From Streptomyces toxytricini (GTDB taxonomy: Bacteria; Actinomycetota; Actinomycetes; Streptomycetales; Streptomycetaceae): a stretch of 50,440 bases of DNA. The notes beneath the pieces were generated by a model. It did no database searches. It had not been told where the DNA came from and worked only from the letters and a program-made list of their open reading frames with translations. A program made the position numbers and the translations under genes. Shown here piece after piece: positions 40,336 to 49,711 of this stretch (position 1 is the stretch's first letter; every line of letters starts with the position of its first letter). The stretch covers positions 65,762 to 116,201 of the forward strand of contig NZ_BMTY01000002.1 of NCBI RefSeq assembly GCF_014649915.1, in the 5' to 3' direction.

Positions 40336-41763
40336 CTACGACCAGGTGACCAGGCGGCGCGGCTGCTCCAGCACGGCCGCGATGTCCGCCAGGAACTTCG
40401 AGCCGAGCTCGCCGTCGACGAGGCGGTGGTCGAAGGACAGCGCCAGCGTCGTGACGTGGCGCGGCTTCACCTTGCCCTTGTGGACCCACGGCTGGAGCCT
40501 GATCGCGCCGACCGCGAGGATCGCGGACTCGCCGGGGTTCAGGATGGGCGTGCCGGTGTCCACGCCGAAGACGCCGACGTTGGTGATGGTGAGGGTGCCG
40601 CCCTGCATGTCCGCCGGGGAGGTCTTGCCGTCGCGGGCCGTTGCGACCAGCGCTGACAGGGCCTCGGAGAGCTCGGGCAGCGTCTTGGTGTGCGCGTCCT
40701 TGATGTTGGGGACGATCAGGCCGCGCGGGGTGGCCGCCGCGATGCCCAGGTTGACGTAGTGCTTGAGCACGATCTCCTGGGCCGCCTCGTCCCAGGACGC
40801 GTTGACGTCCGGGTTGCGGCGTACGGCGATGAGGACCGCCTTGGCGATGAGCAGGAGTGGGTTGATGCGCAGCCCCGCCAGGTCCGGGTCGGCCTTGAGC
40901 TCCTGGACCAGCTTCATCGTGCGGGTCACGTCGAGGGTGATGAACTCGGTGACGTGAGGCGCGGTGAAGGCGGAGCCGACCATGGCCTGGGCGGTGGCCT
41001 TGCGGACGCCCTTGATCGGGATACGGGTCTCCCGGGCGCCCGGTTCGGCCGCCGGGGCGGCCTGGGCGGGCACGGCCGCCGGGGCGGCGGGCGCGGCGGC
41101 CGGCGCGGGGGCGGCGGCCTGCGGGGCGAGCGCGGCCGCGGCGGCGGCGTGCACGTCCTCGCGGGTCACGACGCCGCCCTCGCCGGTGGGCACCACGGAG
41201 GCGAGGTCGATCCCGAGGTCCTTGGCGAGCTTGCGGACGGGCGGCTTGGCGAGCGGCCGGTCGCCGCCGGCCGCGTGCCCGCTGCCGTTGAGCGCGGGCG
41301 CGGCGGCGGGTGCCGGAGCCGGGGCCGGGACGGCGGCCGGCGCGGCGGTGCCGTTCTGCGCGGCCGGGGCGGCCTTGCGCGGGCGGCGCTTGGTGGAGGA
41401 CTGGGAGACGCCGTAGCCGACGAGGACGGGCTGGCGGCCCTCGGGCGCCGGCTCCTCGGCGGCCTCCGGCGCGGCGGCCGGGGCCGCAACGCCGGGGGCG
41501 GCGGGCTCGGGCTCGCCGCCGGGCCCGGTCTGCACCGAGATGATGACCTGGCCGACGTCGACCGTGGTGCCCTCCTCGAAGAGGAGCGCGTGCACGGTGC
41601 CGTCGAACGGGATCGGCAGCTCGACGGCCGCCTTCGCCGTCTCGACCTCGCAGACGACCTGGCCGTCGGTGACGGTGTCACCGGGCTGGACGTACCACTT
41701 GAGGATCTCTGCCTCGGTGAGGCCCTCGCCCACGTCGGGCATCTTGAATTCGCGGATGGTCAC
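40336..41763 (-). CDS. bkdC: Branched-chain 2-oxoacid dehydrogenase E2 (dihydrolipoyl acyltransferase)
   Basis: 475 residues. Residues 1-75 form a lipoyl domain with Lys44 in ETAKA. An Ala/Pro-rich linker leads to the E1/E3-binding domain (VRKLAKDLGIDLASVVPTGEGGVVTREDV), a second Ala/Pro linker follows, and the C-terminal catalytic domain ends with SFDHRLVDGELGSKFLADI, containing the His-Asp acyltransferase motif. It transfers the acyl group from E1 to CoA, providing branched-chain acyl-CoA for fatty-acid and polyketide starters. GAGGAGA precedes the GTG. It is the last gene of the E1alpha-E1beta-E2 operon. Confidence 0.92.
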   Translation of the reverse strand: MTIREFKMPDVGEGLTEAEILKWYVQPGDTVTDGQVVCEVETAKAAVELPIPFDGTVHALLFEEGTTVDVGQVIISVQTGPGGEPEPAAPGVAAPAAAPEAAEEPAPEGRQPVLVGYGVSQSSTKRRPRKAAPAAQNGTAAPAAVPAPAPAPAAAPALNGSGHAAGGDRPLAKPPVRKLAKDLGIDLASVVPTGEGGVVTREDVHAAAAAALAPQAAAPAPAAAPAAPAAVPAQAAPAAEPGARETRIPIKGVRKATAQAMVGSAFTAPHVTEFITLDVTRTMKLVQELKADPDLAGLRINPLLLIAKAVLIAVRRNPDVNASWDEAAQEIVLKHYVNLGIAAATPRGLIVPNIKDAHTKTLPELSEALSALVATARDGKTSPADMQGGTLTITNVGVFGVDTGTPILNPGESAILAVGAIRLQPWVHKGKVKPRHVTTLALSFDHRLVDGELGSKFLADIAAVLEQPRRLVTWS

Positions 41764-41775
41764 GGGGTGCTCTCC

Positions 41776-42756
41776 TCAGTACGCCAGCGAGCGGTCGACG
41801 GCGTCGAGCACCCTGTCCAGGCCCGGCAGGTACTCCTCCTCCAGGCGGGCCGGCGGGTACGGCGCGTGGAAGCCGCCCACGCGCAGCACCGGCGCCTCCA
41901 GGTGGTAGAAGCAGCGCTCGGTGATGCGGGCGGCGATCTCCGAGCCGACGCCGAGGAACACCGGCGCCTCGTGGACGACCACGAGCCGGCGGGTCTTCTC
42001 GACGGAGGCCTGCAGCCCGTCGAAGTCGATCGGGGACATCGAGCGCAGGTCGACGACCTCCACCGACTTGCCCTCCTCGGCCGCGGCGGCGGCCGCCTCC
42101 AGGCACAGCTTCACCATCGGGCCGTAGGCGGCCAGCGTGATGTCGCTGCCCTCGCGGGCGGTGCGGGCGGTGTGAAGGGAGTCCGGGATGGCCTCCGTGT
42201 CGACCTCGCCCTTGTCCCAGTAGCGGCGCTTCGGCTCGAAGAAGATCACCGGGTCGTCGCTGAGAATGGCCTGCTGGAGCATCCAGTAGGCGTCGCTCGC
42301 GTTCGACGGGGAGACCACCTTCAGGCCCGCGACGTGCGCGAACAGCGCCTCGGGGGACTCCGAGTGGTGCTCGACGGCGCCGATCGCGCCGCCGTACGGG
42401 ATGCGGACGACGACCGGCAGCTTGACCTTGCCGAGCGCGCGGGCGTGCATCTTGGCGAGCTGCGTGACGATCTGGTCGTACGCGGGGAAGACGAACCCGT
42501 CGAACTGGATCTCCACGACGGGCCGGTAGCCGCGCAGGGCCAGGCCGACCGCCGTGCCGACGATGCCGGACTCGGCGAGCGGGGTGTCGATGACCCGGTC
42601 CTCGCCGAAGTCCTTCTGGAGCCCGTCGGTGATCCGGAAGACGCCGCCCAGCTTGCCGACGTCCTCGCCCATGATCAGGACCTTCGGGTCCGTCTCCAGG
42701 GCCTTGCGCAGCGACTCGTTGAGCGCCTTCGCGACCGACATCTTCTCGACAGCCAT
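41776..42756 (-). CDS. bkdB: Branched-chain 2-oxoacid dehydrogenase E1 beta subunit
   Basis: 326 residues of the transketolase-like beta subunit: VLIMGEDVGKLGGVFRITDGL, DTPLAESGIVGTAVGLALRGYRPVVEIQF, RIPYGGAIGAVEHHSESPEALF and FFEPKRRYW, all standard. With E1alpha it decarboxylates branched-chain 2-oxoacids. The ATG shares one base with the E1alpha stop (TGATG), and GAGGAGGG precedes it, so the two subunits are made in fixed ratio. Only 12 bases separate it from E2. Confidence 0.94.
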   Translation of the reverse strand: MAVEKMSVAKALNESLRKALETDPKVLIMGEDVGKLGGVFRITDGLQKDFGEDRVIDTPLAESGIVGTAVGLALRGYRPVVEIQFDGFVFPAYDQIVTQLAKMHARALGKVKLPVVVRIPYGGAIGAVEHHSESPEALFAHVAGLKVVSPSNASDAYWMLQQAILSDDPVIFFEPKRRYWDKGEVDTEAIPDSLHTARTAREGSDITLAAYGPMVKLCLEAAAAAAEEGKSVEVVDLRSMSPIDFDGLQASVEKTRRLVVVHEAPVFLGVGSEIAARITERCFYHLEAPVLRVGGFHAPYPPARLEEEYLPGLDRVLDAVDRSLAY

Positions 42757-43970
42757 CAGTGACCCTCCTCGAAGGACGCGAGGTAGGCGGCGAACTGGGC
42801 GCGCTCCTCGTCGACGAGCGCGTGCCCGTCCGCGTAGACGTTCTCGAAGATCGCCATGGTGTCGGGGTCGGGCATGGCGCGGACCACCTCGCGGACGCGC
42901 TTGCCGAGGGCCTCGCTCTCGGTCTCCAGCTCCTCGAAGAAGGCCTCGTCGGCGCCTCCGGAGGCGAGCAGGTGGGCCTTCAGGCGCAGGATCGGGTCCT
43001 TGGCCTCCCAGGCCTGCCGCTCCTCGTCGCGCCGGTAGCGCGTCGGGTCGTCGGAGGTGGTGTGGGCGCCCATGCGGTAGGTGTACGCCTCGACGAGCGT
43101 CGGGCCCTCGCCGCGGCGGGCGCGGTCCAGGGCCCAGCGGGTGACCGCGAGGCAGGCGAGGACGTCGTTGCCGTCGACGCGGACGCCGGGGAAGCCGAAG
43201 CCCTCGGCGCGGCGGTAGAGCGGCACGCGCATCTGGCGCTCGGTCGGCTCGGAGATCGCCCACTGGTTGTTCTGGCAGAAGAACACCACGGGGGCGTTGT
43301 AGACGGCCGAGAAGGTGAAGGCCTCGGCGACGTCGCCCTGGCTGGACGCGCCGTCGCCGAAGTAGGCGATGACGGCCGAGTCGGCGCCGTCCTTGGCCAC
43401 GCCCATCGCGTACCCGGTCGCGTGGAGCGTCTGGGAGCCGATGACGATCGTGTACAGGTGGAAGTTGTTGCCGTTGGGGTCCCAGCCGCCGTGGTTCACG
43501 CCGCGGAACATGCCGAGGAGGTTCGTCGGGTCGACCCCGCGGCACCAGGCGACCCCGTGCTCGCGGTAGGTCGGGAAGACGTAGTCGTCGTCGCGCAGGG
43601 CGCGGCCCGAGCCGATCTGGGCGGCCTCCTGGCCGAGCAGCGAGGCCCACAGGCCCAGCTCGCCCTGGCGCTGGAGGGCGGTGGCCTCGGCGTCGAAGCG
43701 GCGGGTGAGGACCATGTCGCGGTAGAGCCCGCGCAGGTCCTCGGTGGTGATGTCCTCGACGAAGGCCGCGAACTCCGCGTTGTCGGGGTTCTCCGCCGCG
43801 CCGATGCGCTCGCCTTCGGGCGTCAGCAGCTGCACGAGCTGCGGCTCGGCGTTCTGCGGGGTGGCGGCTGCCTTGGATGCGGGGGCCTTGGCGGCGCTCG
43901 CGGCGCCTGCCGCCCGCTTGGTGCCGCTGCTGCGTCGCGGCTTGCGCGCGGCAGTGCTCTCCACGGTCAC
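42756..43970 (-). CDS. bkdA: Branched-chain 2-oxoacid dehydrogenase E1 alpha subunit
   Basis: 404 residues. The thiamine-diphosphate motif runs from GDGASSQGDVAEAF to FCQNNQW; YREHGVAWCRGVDP and the TYRMGAHTTSDDPTRYR loop are typical of the alpha subunit. About 50 Ala/Lys/Arg-rich residues precede the domain. GGAGGAG lies six bases before the GTG. This is the first gene of the operon; the order E1alpha, E1beta, E2, with a response-regulator gene and two kinase genes beyond, recalls the bkdA1-B1-C1 region of S. coelicolor (from memory). An E3 gene is not present, as usual. Confidence 0.93.
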   Translation of the reverse strand: MTVESTAARKPRRSSGTKRAAGAASAAKAPASKAAATPQNAEPQLVQLLTPEGERIGAAENPDNAEFAAFVEDITTEDLRGLYRDMVLTRRFDAEATALQRQGELGLWASLLGQEAAQIGSGRALRDDDYVFPTYREHGVAWCRGVDPTNLLGMFRGVNHGGWDPNGNNFHLYTIVIGSQTLHATGYAMGVAKDGADSAVIAYFGDGASSQGDVAEAFTFSAVYNAPVVFFCQNNQWAISEPTERQMRVPLYRRAEGFGFPGVRVDGNDVLACLAVTRWALDRARRGEGPTLVEAYTYRMGAHTTSDDPTRYRRDEERQAWEAKDPILRLKAHLLASGGADEAFFEELETESEALGKRVREVVRAMPDPDTMAIFENVYADGHALVDEERAQFAAYLASFEEGH

Positions 43971-44162
43971 GTGTTGCTCCTCCGTCGGTCCGGCTCCCGG
44001 GTTCTCCGGGGTCCAGTGCGGCTCACCCGGCTCCGTGTCCGCGCACGGGGTGGGTGCGCGTCGTGTACGGGATCCGAGCGTGACAGGTGCCCCGGCGACT
44101 GCCCTGCGCAATGCACGTTACCCAGTGCGCCGCATAACTGCGAAACCCCGCTGACCTGCGTT

Positions 44163-44184
44163 TTTACTTGGATTTCCAAGCAAA
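44163..44184. promoter_or_regulatory. Palindrome TTT-n-CTTGGA-TT-TCCAAG-n-AAA, candidate bkd operator
   Basis: Perfect CTTGGA/TCCAAG arms around TT, extended by TTT and AAA after one unmatched base on each side. It lies in the divergent region upstream of bkdA. Lrp/AsnC-type regulators that control bkd operons bind such AT-containing palindromes, but the binding protein here is unknown. Confidence 0.45.
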
Positions 44185-44242
44185 TCCGAGGTCGCGGGAA
44201 CAACCACTGGTCACAGCCTTGCAGGGGGCCGGAACAACGGCA

Positions 44243-44259
44243 CGTTATCCCGGGTAACG
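44243..44259. promoter_or_regulatory. Palindrome CGTTATCCCGGGTAACG before the response regulator gene
   Basis: A 17-base palindrome with a single T-G mismatch pair ends 18 bases before the GTG start. It is a candidate operator, possibly for autoregulation. Confidence 0.45.
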
Positions 44260-44277
44260 ACCTGGGGGAAGGGGTGA

Positions 44278-44958
44278 GTGTGTGAAACTGAGTTCGTGCG
44301 CGAAGACGGAAAAATCAAGGTATTCCTCCTGGACGACCACGAAGTGGTACGGCGCGGAGTGCACGAGCTCCTGTCGGGCGAGGGGGACATCGAGATCGTC
44401 GGAGAGGCCGGCAGCGCAGCCGACGCCCTCGTGCGCATCCCCGCAACCCGTCCGGACGTGGCCGTCCTCGACGTGCGCCTGCCGGACGGCAGCGGGGTGG
44501 AGGTCTGCCGGGAGGTCCGCTCGCAGGACGAGCACGTCAAGTGCCTGATGCTGACGTCCTTCGCCGACGACGAGGCCCTCTTCGACGCGATCATGGCGGG
44601 TGCCTCGGGGTACGTCCTGAAGGCCATCCGCGGCAGTGAGCTGCTGGGCGCCGTGCGGGACGTGGCGGCGGGCCGGTCGCTGCTCGACCCGGTGGCGACG
44701 GCGCGCGTGCTGGAGCGGCTGCGGGACGGCGGGGGCGGCCGGGGCGGCGACCGGCTGGCGAACCTGACGGGGCAGGAGCGCAGGATCCTCGACCTGATCG
44801 GCGAGGGCCTGACCAACCGGGAGATCGGCGAGCGGCTGCACCTTGCCGAGAAGACGATCAAAAACTACGTGTCCGGCCTGCTGTCGAAACTCGGCATGGC
44901 GCGCCGGTCGCAGGCCGCCGCGTACGTGGCGCGGCTCCAGGCCGAGCGGCGCGCCTGA
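44278..44958 (+). CDS. Orphan NarL/FixJ-family response regulator
   Basis: 226 residues. The receiver domain has the acidic pocket (VFLLDDHE), phosphorylation Asp in AVLDVRLPDG and the conserved Lys in GYVLKAI. The LuxR-type helix-turn-helix (LTGQERRILDLIGEGLTNREIGERLHLAEKTIKNYVSGLLSKLGM) fills the C-terminus. GGGGGAAGGGG precedes the GTG. No histidine kinase gene is adjacent, so it is an orphan regulator in this window. Divergence from bkdA suggests it may influence branched-chain oxoacid metabolism. It ends at a bidirectional hairpin. Confidence 0.92.
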   Translation: MCETEFVREDGKIKVFLLDDHEVVRRGVHELLSGEGDIEIVGEAGSAADALVRIPATRPDVAVLDVRLPDGSGVEVCREVRSQDEHVKCLMLTSFADDEALFDAIMAGASGYVLKAIRGSELLGAVRDVAAGRSLLDPVATARVLERLRDGGGGRGGDRLANLTGQERRILDLIGEGLTNREIGERLHLAEKTIKNYVSGLLSKLGMARRSQAAAYVARLQAERRA

Positions 44959-45007
44959 GAAGTTTCCGACCGGTAATCACCGGAACGGCGCAATGAGCGG
45001 GTCCGCA

Positions 45008-45044
45008 GGCCCGGAAACGGAACTATTCGAACCGTTTCCGGGCC
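45008..45044. terminator. Perfect 13-bp bidirectional hairpin
   Basis: Stem GGCCCGGAAACGG, loop aactattcgaa, exact complement. It lies between the convergent response regulator and first kinase genes. Confidence 0.92.
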
Positions 45045-45069
45045 GGCTTTGCGTGCGGCCGGCGGGTGT

Positions 45070-46683
45070 TCAGCCGGCGTCCTCCACCTGCGGCTTCGGC
45101 GGTTCCACCGACGGCGACGGCGGGTTCTTGGTCGACGGCGCCGACTTCGTCGGCGACGGCGAGGACGAGGCGGACTTCGACGCTGAGGGCGACGGGCTGG
45201 ACGACGCCGACTGCGAGGGGCTGGCGCTCTGGGAGTTCCTGGGCCGGCTCGGCGGCGGCGAGAAGTCGTCCGAGGGCCGGGAGTTGCCCGAGGTGTCCGT
45301 CGAAGGGGTGTCCTGCGAGGACGACGGGCTGCTCTGCGCGCCGCCGGAGGAGCTCTGCACGGTCGCCGGCTTGCCGCCGTCCCCGCTGCCCTGCCCGCCG
45401 CCCGACTTCACGGCGTACGCGACGCCGCCGGCGATGGCGACGACGGCGAGGACCGCGAACAGCCACAGCTTCCAGCGGCCGCCCCCGCGTTCGTCGTACC
45501 GGTCGTACCCGTCGTACCCGTCGCGGCCGCCGCCCGCGCCCTGGCCGCCGCGGCCGTGGGCGTCGTAGCCGCCGGGAAAGGCCGCGCCGTCGTCCGGGTT
45601 CAGCGGCGGCACCATCGGCTGCTGGAACTGCGAGGTGTTGGCGTGCGCGGGGTAGCCCTGCGGGCCGCCCTGGGCGACCGGCATGGCCGTGGTCGGCGCG
45701 GCGCCGCCCCGGCCGTGGGGCAGGGCCATGGTGACCGGGCCGGTGTTCCAGGTGCCGGAGCCCGCCCCCTGGTCCTGGAGCATCTGGAGGGCGTACTGGA
45801 CGAGTCCGCGCATCTCCTCGGCGCTCTGGAACCGGTCGTCCGGGTCCTTGGCGAGGGCGCGCATGACGAGCCCGTCGAGTTCCTGCGGGATGTCGGGGCC
45901 GTCGGGCAGCTGCGAGGGCGGCACCGGCGCGTCCTGGACGTGCTGGTAGACCACCGACAGCGGGGTCTCGCCCGTGAAGGGGGGCCGCAGCGCGAGCAGT
46001 TCGTAGAGGAGGCAGCCGGTGGCGTAGAGGTCGGAGCGGTGGTCGACGGCCTTGCCGAGGGCCTGCTCCGGCGACAGGTACTGGGGCGTGCCCATGACCA
46101 TGCCGGTCTGCGTCATCGTCGACTGGGCGCCGTGCAGGGCGCGGGCGATGCCGAAGTCCATCACCTTGACGGCGCCGGCGCCGGTGATGATGACGTTGGC
46201 GGGCTTGATGTCGCGGTGCACGATGCCGTGCTGGTGCGAGTAGGCCAGCGCCTCCAGCACCCCGGAGACGATGATGAGGGCCTGCTCGGGGCCGGGCGGC
46301 TCGCCGCTGCTGAGGAGGAGGTCGCGGATGGTGCGGCCCTCGACCAGCTCCATGACGATGTACGGCACCGTGTTGGCGCCGACCTTGTCCTCGCCGGAGT
46401 CGTACACGGCGACGACCGCGTGGTGGTTGAGCCCGGCGACCGACTGCGCCTCGCGCGTGAAGCGGGCCTTGGAGACCGGGTCCTCCGCGAGGTCGGCCCG
46501 CAGCAGCTTCACCGCGACGGTCCGGCCGAGCCGGACGTCCTCGGCGGCGAACACCTCGGCCATGCCGCCGCGGCCCAGGCGGTGCGTCAGCCGGTAGCGG
46601 CCGTCGCCGACCAGGCCGCCGGCGCCCCAGTGCTCAGGACCATCTGCCATCCCGGCGCCGCGTTCCTCGGGTTCGGGTGCCAT
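45070..46683 (-). CDS. Membrane Ser/Thr protein kinase without PASTA repeats
   Basis: 537 residues. Kinase domain about 28-290: GRGGMAEV loop, VAVKLL with the ATP Lys, HRDIKPANV catalytic loop, MDFGIARAL, and [12 protein letters not shown] Pro/Gly/Gln/Tyr-rich cytoplasmic linker follows, then one membrane helix ([20 protein letters not shown]). The extracytoplasmic tail of about 110 residues is almost wholly Ser, Pro and Lys and has no PASTA domain. GAGGA precedes the ATG; an ATG at 46650 is an alternative. It is divergent from a second, PASTA-containing kinase. Confidence 0.92.
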   Translation of the reverse strand: MAPEPEERGAGMADGPEHWGAGGLVGDGRYRLTHRLGRGGMAEVFAAEDVRLGRTVAVKLLRADLAEDPVSKARFTREAQSVAGLNHHAVVAVYDSGEDKVGANTVPYIVMELVEGRTIRDLLLSSGEPPGPEQALIIVSGVLEALAYSHQHGIVHRDIKPANVIITGAGAVKVMDFGIARALHGAQSTMTQTGMVMGTPQYLSPEQALGKAVDHRSDLYATGCLLYELLALRPPFTGETPLSVVYQHVQDAPVPPSQLPDGPDIPQELDGLVMRALAKDPDDRFQSAEEMRGLVQYALQMLQDQGAGSGTWNTGPVTMALPHGRGGAAPTTAMPVAQGGPQGYPAHANTSQFQQPMVPPLNPDDGAAFPGGYDAHGRGGQGAGGGRDGYDGYDRYDERGGGRWKLWLFAVLAVVAIAGGVAYAVKSGGGQGSGDGGKPATVQSSSGGAQSSPSSSQDTPSTDTSGNSRPSDDFSPPPSRPRNSQSASPSQSASSSPSPSASKSASSSPSPTKSAPSTKNPPSPSVEPPKPQVEDAG

Positions 46684-46828
46684 GAATCCTCGCCGTCGTC
46701 TCTCTCGGCCGCCGCGCTCAGCGGTAGGTCCTTTTTCGGGTGCTCCGATGAACGCTACAGCCTCGGAACAGGTCGCCGTTCGGACAATGGCTCGCCGTTG
46801 CCCCGCGGTCACGGAACGGGCACCTGGC

Positions 46829-46856
46829 TTGACGTGGGCTTGCCCTCCGGCAGACT
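46829..46856 (+). promoter_or_regulatory. Candidate promoter of the second kinase gene
   Basis: TTGACG, 16 bases, CAGACT, close to the TTGACN/TAGACT pattern of housekeeping Streptomyces promoters, in the 232-base divergent space between the kinase genes. The leader would be about 55 bases. Confidence 0.5.
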
Positions 46857-46915
46857 GGGCCCGACATGCGCTCAGCCAGACGCGTCAGGACACACCCCGA
46901 GGGGAAGCAACAGTC

Positions 46916-48580
46916 ATGAGCCAGGACGGCAATCAGGCCCAGTACGCGGGCGGCTCTCTGGCCGGTGGCCGTTACCAGCTAAGGGATTTGCTCGGCGCGG
47001 GCGGCATGGCCTCCGTGTACCTGGCGTACGACTCGGCGCTGGACCGGCAGGTCGCCATCAAGACCCTGCACAGCGACCTGGGCCGCGAGCAGTCGTTCCG
47101 CGAGCGGTTCCGCCGTGAAGCGCAGGCTGTTGCGAAACTGTCGCACACCAACATCGTCTCGGTCTTCGACACGGGCGAGGGCGAGGTCGTCTTCCCCGAC
47201 GGCCGGGCCGACGCGGCGGTCATGCCGTACATCGTCATGGAGTACGTGGAGGGCCGTCCGCTGGGCTCCGTACTGGAGGAGGACATCCGCCAGTACGGGG
47301 CGATGCCCGCCGACAAGGCGCTGAAGGTGACGGCCGACGTGCTGGCCGCGCTGGACACCAGCCACGAGATGGGCCTGGTCCACCGCGACATCAAGCCCGG
47401 CAACGTCATGATGACCAAGCGCGGCGTGGTCAAGGTGATGGACTTCGGCATCGCCCGCGCCATGCAGTCGGGCGTCACGTCGATGACGCAGACCGGCATG
47501 GTGGTCGGCACCCCGCAGTACCTGTCGCCGGAGCAGGCCCTCGGCCGCGGCGTCGACGCCCGCTCCGACCTGTACTCGGTCGGCATCATGCTCTTCCAGC
47601 TGCTGACGGGCCGCCTGCCGTTCGACGCCGACTCGCCGCTGGCGATCGCGTACGCGCACGTCCAGGAGGAGCCGGTCGCCCCGTCCTCCGTCAACCGGTC
47701 CATCAGCCCGGCGATGGACGCGCTCGTGGCGCGGGCGCTGAAGAAGAACCCGAACGAGCGCTTCCCCACCGCCGCTGCGATGCGCGACGAGATCGCGCGC
47801 GTGCTGGCGGCCGGGCAGACCGGCGCCCCGGCCATCGTCCCCGGCGCCCACACGGGCGGCAGCGGCGCCGGTGTCGGCTCGGCCGTGTTCCCGCCGCTCG
47901 ACTCGGGCCTCCAGGGCCCGCCCGGGCACGCGGTGCAGCAGCCGTACGCGCCGACTCCGGCGCCCGCCCCGTACGCGCCGACGCCGCCGCCGGCGGCGGC
48001 GATGGGCCAGGGCGGCTACGCCTACCCGCCGCAGCCGCAGACGGCCCAGGGCTACGCCCCGCAGACGCCGCCGCCGTTCGCCGCCTCCGGGCAGGTCGCA
48101 CCGGCCGCTTCCGGAGCGGGCGGCCGGAAGAACATGCCGGTCGTCGTGGGCGCCATCACCGTGGCGCTGCTCGCGGTGGGCGGGCTCGTCTACGCGGTCT
48201 CGGGCAACGGCGAGGACGGCAAGAAGGACGACCAGACCAGCGCGCAGACCACCGGCGGCCAGGCCAGCCCCTCCGGCTCCGCCAAGGCCGGGCACAAGGG
48301 CCCGGACACCACGCGCACGATCGACCCGCAGAAGTGCAAGGAGCCGACCAAGCACTACAGCGACGCGACGAAGGTGATCGCGCCGGACTTCCGGTACAAG
48401 CACCTGCGCTCGGTGAAGGAGTGCATCCAGGCGGCGGGCTGGAAGTACAAGATCGAGAAGCGCGACGAGGCGGTGTACGGCGAGGACACCGTCCTGCAGC
48501 AGCTGCCCGAGGCGGGCGGCAAGGTCGACAAGGAGGGGACCGAGTTCACGCTGGTCGTCTCCACCGGCGACCCGCAGTAG
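46916..48580 (+). CDS. Membrane Ser/Thr protein kinase with one C-terminal PASTA-like domain
   Basis: 554 residues. The kinase domain starts at YQLRDLLGAGGMASVY and includes [24 protein letters not shown] and [12 protein letters not shown] Pro/Tyr/Gln-rich linker precedes the membrane helix (VVVGAITVALLAVGGLVYAV). The outside part ends in a roughly 70-residue PASTA-like unit (APDFRYKHLRSVKECIQAAGW, then TVLQQLPEAGGKV and FTLVVSTG), which in PknB-type kinases senses peptidoglycan fragments. GAGGGGAA precedes the ATG. The activation-loop region shares [22 protein letters not shown] with the neighbouring kinase, suggesting gene duplication. Confidence 0.93.
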   Translation: MSQDGNQAQYAGGSLAGGRYQLRDLLGAGGMASVYLAYDSALDRQVAIKTLHSDLGREQSFRERFRREAQAVAKLSHTNIVSVFDTGEGEVVFPDGRADAAVMPYIVMEYVEGRPLGSVLEEDIRQYGAMPADKALKVTADVLAALDTSHEMGLVHRDIKPGNVMMTKRGVVKVMDFGIARAMQSGVTSMTQTGMVVGTPQYLSPEQALGRGVDARSDLYSVGIMLFQLLTGRLPFDADSPLAIAYAHVQEEPVAPSSVNRSISPAMDALVARALKKNPNERFPTAAAMRDEIARVLAAGQTGAPAIVPGAHTGGSGAGVGSAVFPPLDSGLQGPPGHAVQQPYAPTPAPAPYAPTPPPAAAMGQGGYAYPPQPQTAQGYAPQTPPPFAASGQVAPAASGAGGRKNMPVVVGAITVALLAVGGLVYAVSGNGEDGKKDDQTSAQTTGGQASPSGSAKAGHKGPDTTRTIDPQKCKEPTKHYSDATKVIAPDFRYKHLRSVKECIQAAGWKYKIEKRDEAVYGEDTVLQQLPEAGGKVDKEGTEFTLVVSTGDPQ

Positions 48581-48628
48581 CGCCTCCGCCGCGGCCGGAC
48601 GGGCCCGTACGGGGCCCTTTGGCGACAC

Positions 48629-48668
48629 CGGCATCCCGGGCCACCCGTACGGGGCGCCCGGGATGCCG
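48629..48668 (+). terminator. 12-bp hairpin plus T-run after the second kinase gene
   Basis: Arms CGGCATCCCGGG and CCCGGGATGCCG enclose a 16-base loop and are followed by cttttg, about 50 bases past the stop. Confidence 0.9.
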
Positions 48669-48761
48669 CTTTTGCACCACCATGTGACTCTGGGCGGGAC
48701 ATCTCGGCCTCCTCCCGGACTCCGTCCCGGGGGGACCCCATGCGGACGGGAGGCGCTCGCC

Positions 48762-49613
48762 GTGCACCGACGCCGCACACGGCACTGGGCGGCCGGGGCG
48801 GTCCTGGCCGCCGCGGCCGCCGTCTGCGCCCTCCCCGGCGCCCCGGGCGCGGAAGCGGCGGGGCCGGGCTCCGCCGCGGTGAGGCAGGGGTCCGGGGAGG
48901 GGGCCGGACGGGAGGCGGACGGCGCGGACGGCGCCCCGGAGGCCGGCGCCGAGGACCTGCGGGAGGGGCGCGGGGGCCCGGAGGACCGGGGAGGCGGCCG
49001 GGAGGACGGCCTGGCCGGGCCGGACCGGGGCCTGCGGACGCAGCCGGGCGCCCGCCGGGAGCCGGCCGGCCCCGGCGAGCCGGCCGAACGGGACGAGCCG
49101 ACGGAACCGCGGGGGACGACCGAACCGGACGAGCCGGCCGACCGCCGGCAGCCCGCCGACCGGGGGCAGCCGGCCGACCGCGGCGAGCCCACCGCACGGG
49201 ACGGAACGGCGGAGCAGGAGGGGACCGAGCCCGGCGGCGACCGCAACGGCGAGGACGCCGGCATGCGCGCCCAGCTGGCCGGCACCCCCGCCGGCGTGGG
49301 CAGGCAGCGGCCCGGGCGCCCCGCGGGCGAGCCGCCGAACCCGCGGACCGTGCCCGCCTCCCGCCCCCTGCCTCCCGCGCCCGCGCGTCCCGTCCCGCAC
49401 CACCCGGCCCGCCCGCCCGACGCGCCCGTCGCGCCCGATGCACCGGTCGCGCCCGTCGCGCCCGTACCGCCCGCACCGGTCACGGCCCTCGGCACCGGTC
49501 CGAACGAGCGCGCCGCGGACCTGGCCGCCCACCTCCTGCCGCTCGGCACCGGATGCGCCCTGATGGGCATCGGCCTCGGCTACCTCGGGGCGCGGCTGCG
49601 GCGCGGGCTGTGA
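48762..49613 (+). CDS. Secreted/anchored low-complexity Pro/Glu/Arg-rich protein
   Basis: 283 residues from a GTG with GGGAGG eight bases upstream. An N-terminal signal peptide (RRRTRHWAAGAVLAAAAAVCALPGAPGAEA) leads to about 200 disordered residues rich in Gly, Glu, Arg, Asp and Pro, with short repeats such as ADRGQP/ADRGEP and DAPVAP. The C-terminus is a membrane segment (LPLGTGCALMGIGLGYLGARL) followed by arginines, so both ends are membrane related. The family is not recognised. The coding frame has weak codon-position contrast because of its composition, yet start signals and topology make it credible. Confidence 0.7.
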   Translation: MHRRRTRHWAAGAVLAAAAAVCALPGAPGAEAAGPGSAAVRQGSGEGAGREADGADGAPEAGAEDLREGRGGPEDRGGGREDGLAGPDRGLRTQPGARREPAGPGEPAERDEPTEPRGTTEPDEPADRRQPADRGQPADRGEPTARDGTAEQEGTEPGGDRNGEDAGMRAQLAGTPAGVGRQRPGRPAGEPPNPRTVPASRPLPPAPARPVPHHPARPPDAPVAPDAPVAPVAPVPPAPVTALGTGPNERAADLAAHLLPLGTGCALMGIGLGYLGARLRRGL

Positions 49614-49687
49614 AGGCGCCGCGGGCGCCGCACCGGAGCCCGCCTCCCCCTCGGGGACTACGCCGGAGGATGGTTGCGGCGTGCTGC

Positions 49688-49711
49688 ATACTCGGTATAC
49701 ATACTCGGTAT
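49688..49711 (+). promoter_or_regulatory. Tandem ATACTCGGTAT palindromes overlapping the padR start codon
   Basis: Two identical 11-base palindromes (ATAC-tcg-GTAT) at 49688-49698 and 49701-49711 are two bases apart. The junction forms TATACAT, a near-ideal -10, and the second copy contains the padR ATG. PadR proteins bind dyads and often repress their own gene; this arrangement predicts autorepression and a leaderless or near-leaderless message. Confidence 0.7.

Larger units (their letters stand above)
43971..44277. other. Divergent control region between bkdA and the response regulator gene
   Basis: About 300 bases without a gene. Its centre is AT-richer than the rest and contains the palindromes listed separately. 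The bkd side includes cgcaatgcacgttacccagtg, in which a promoter may lie, but no clear -35/-10 pair is seen. Confidence 0.6.
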
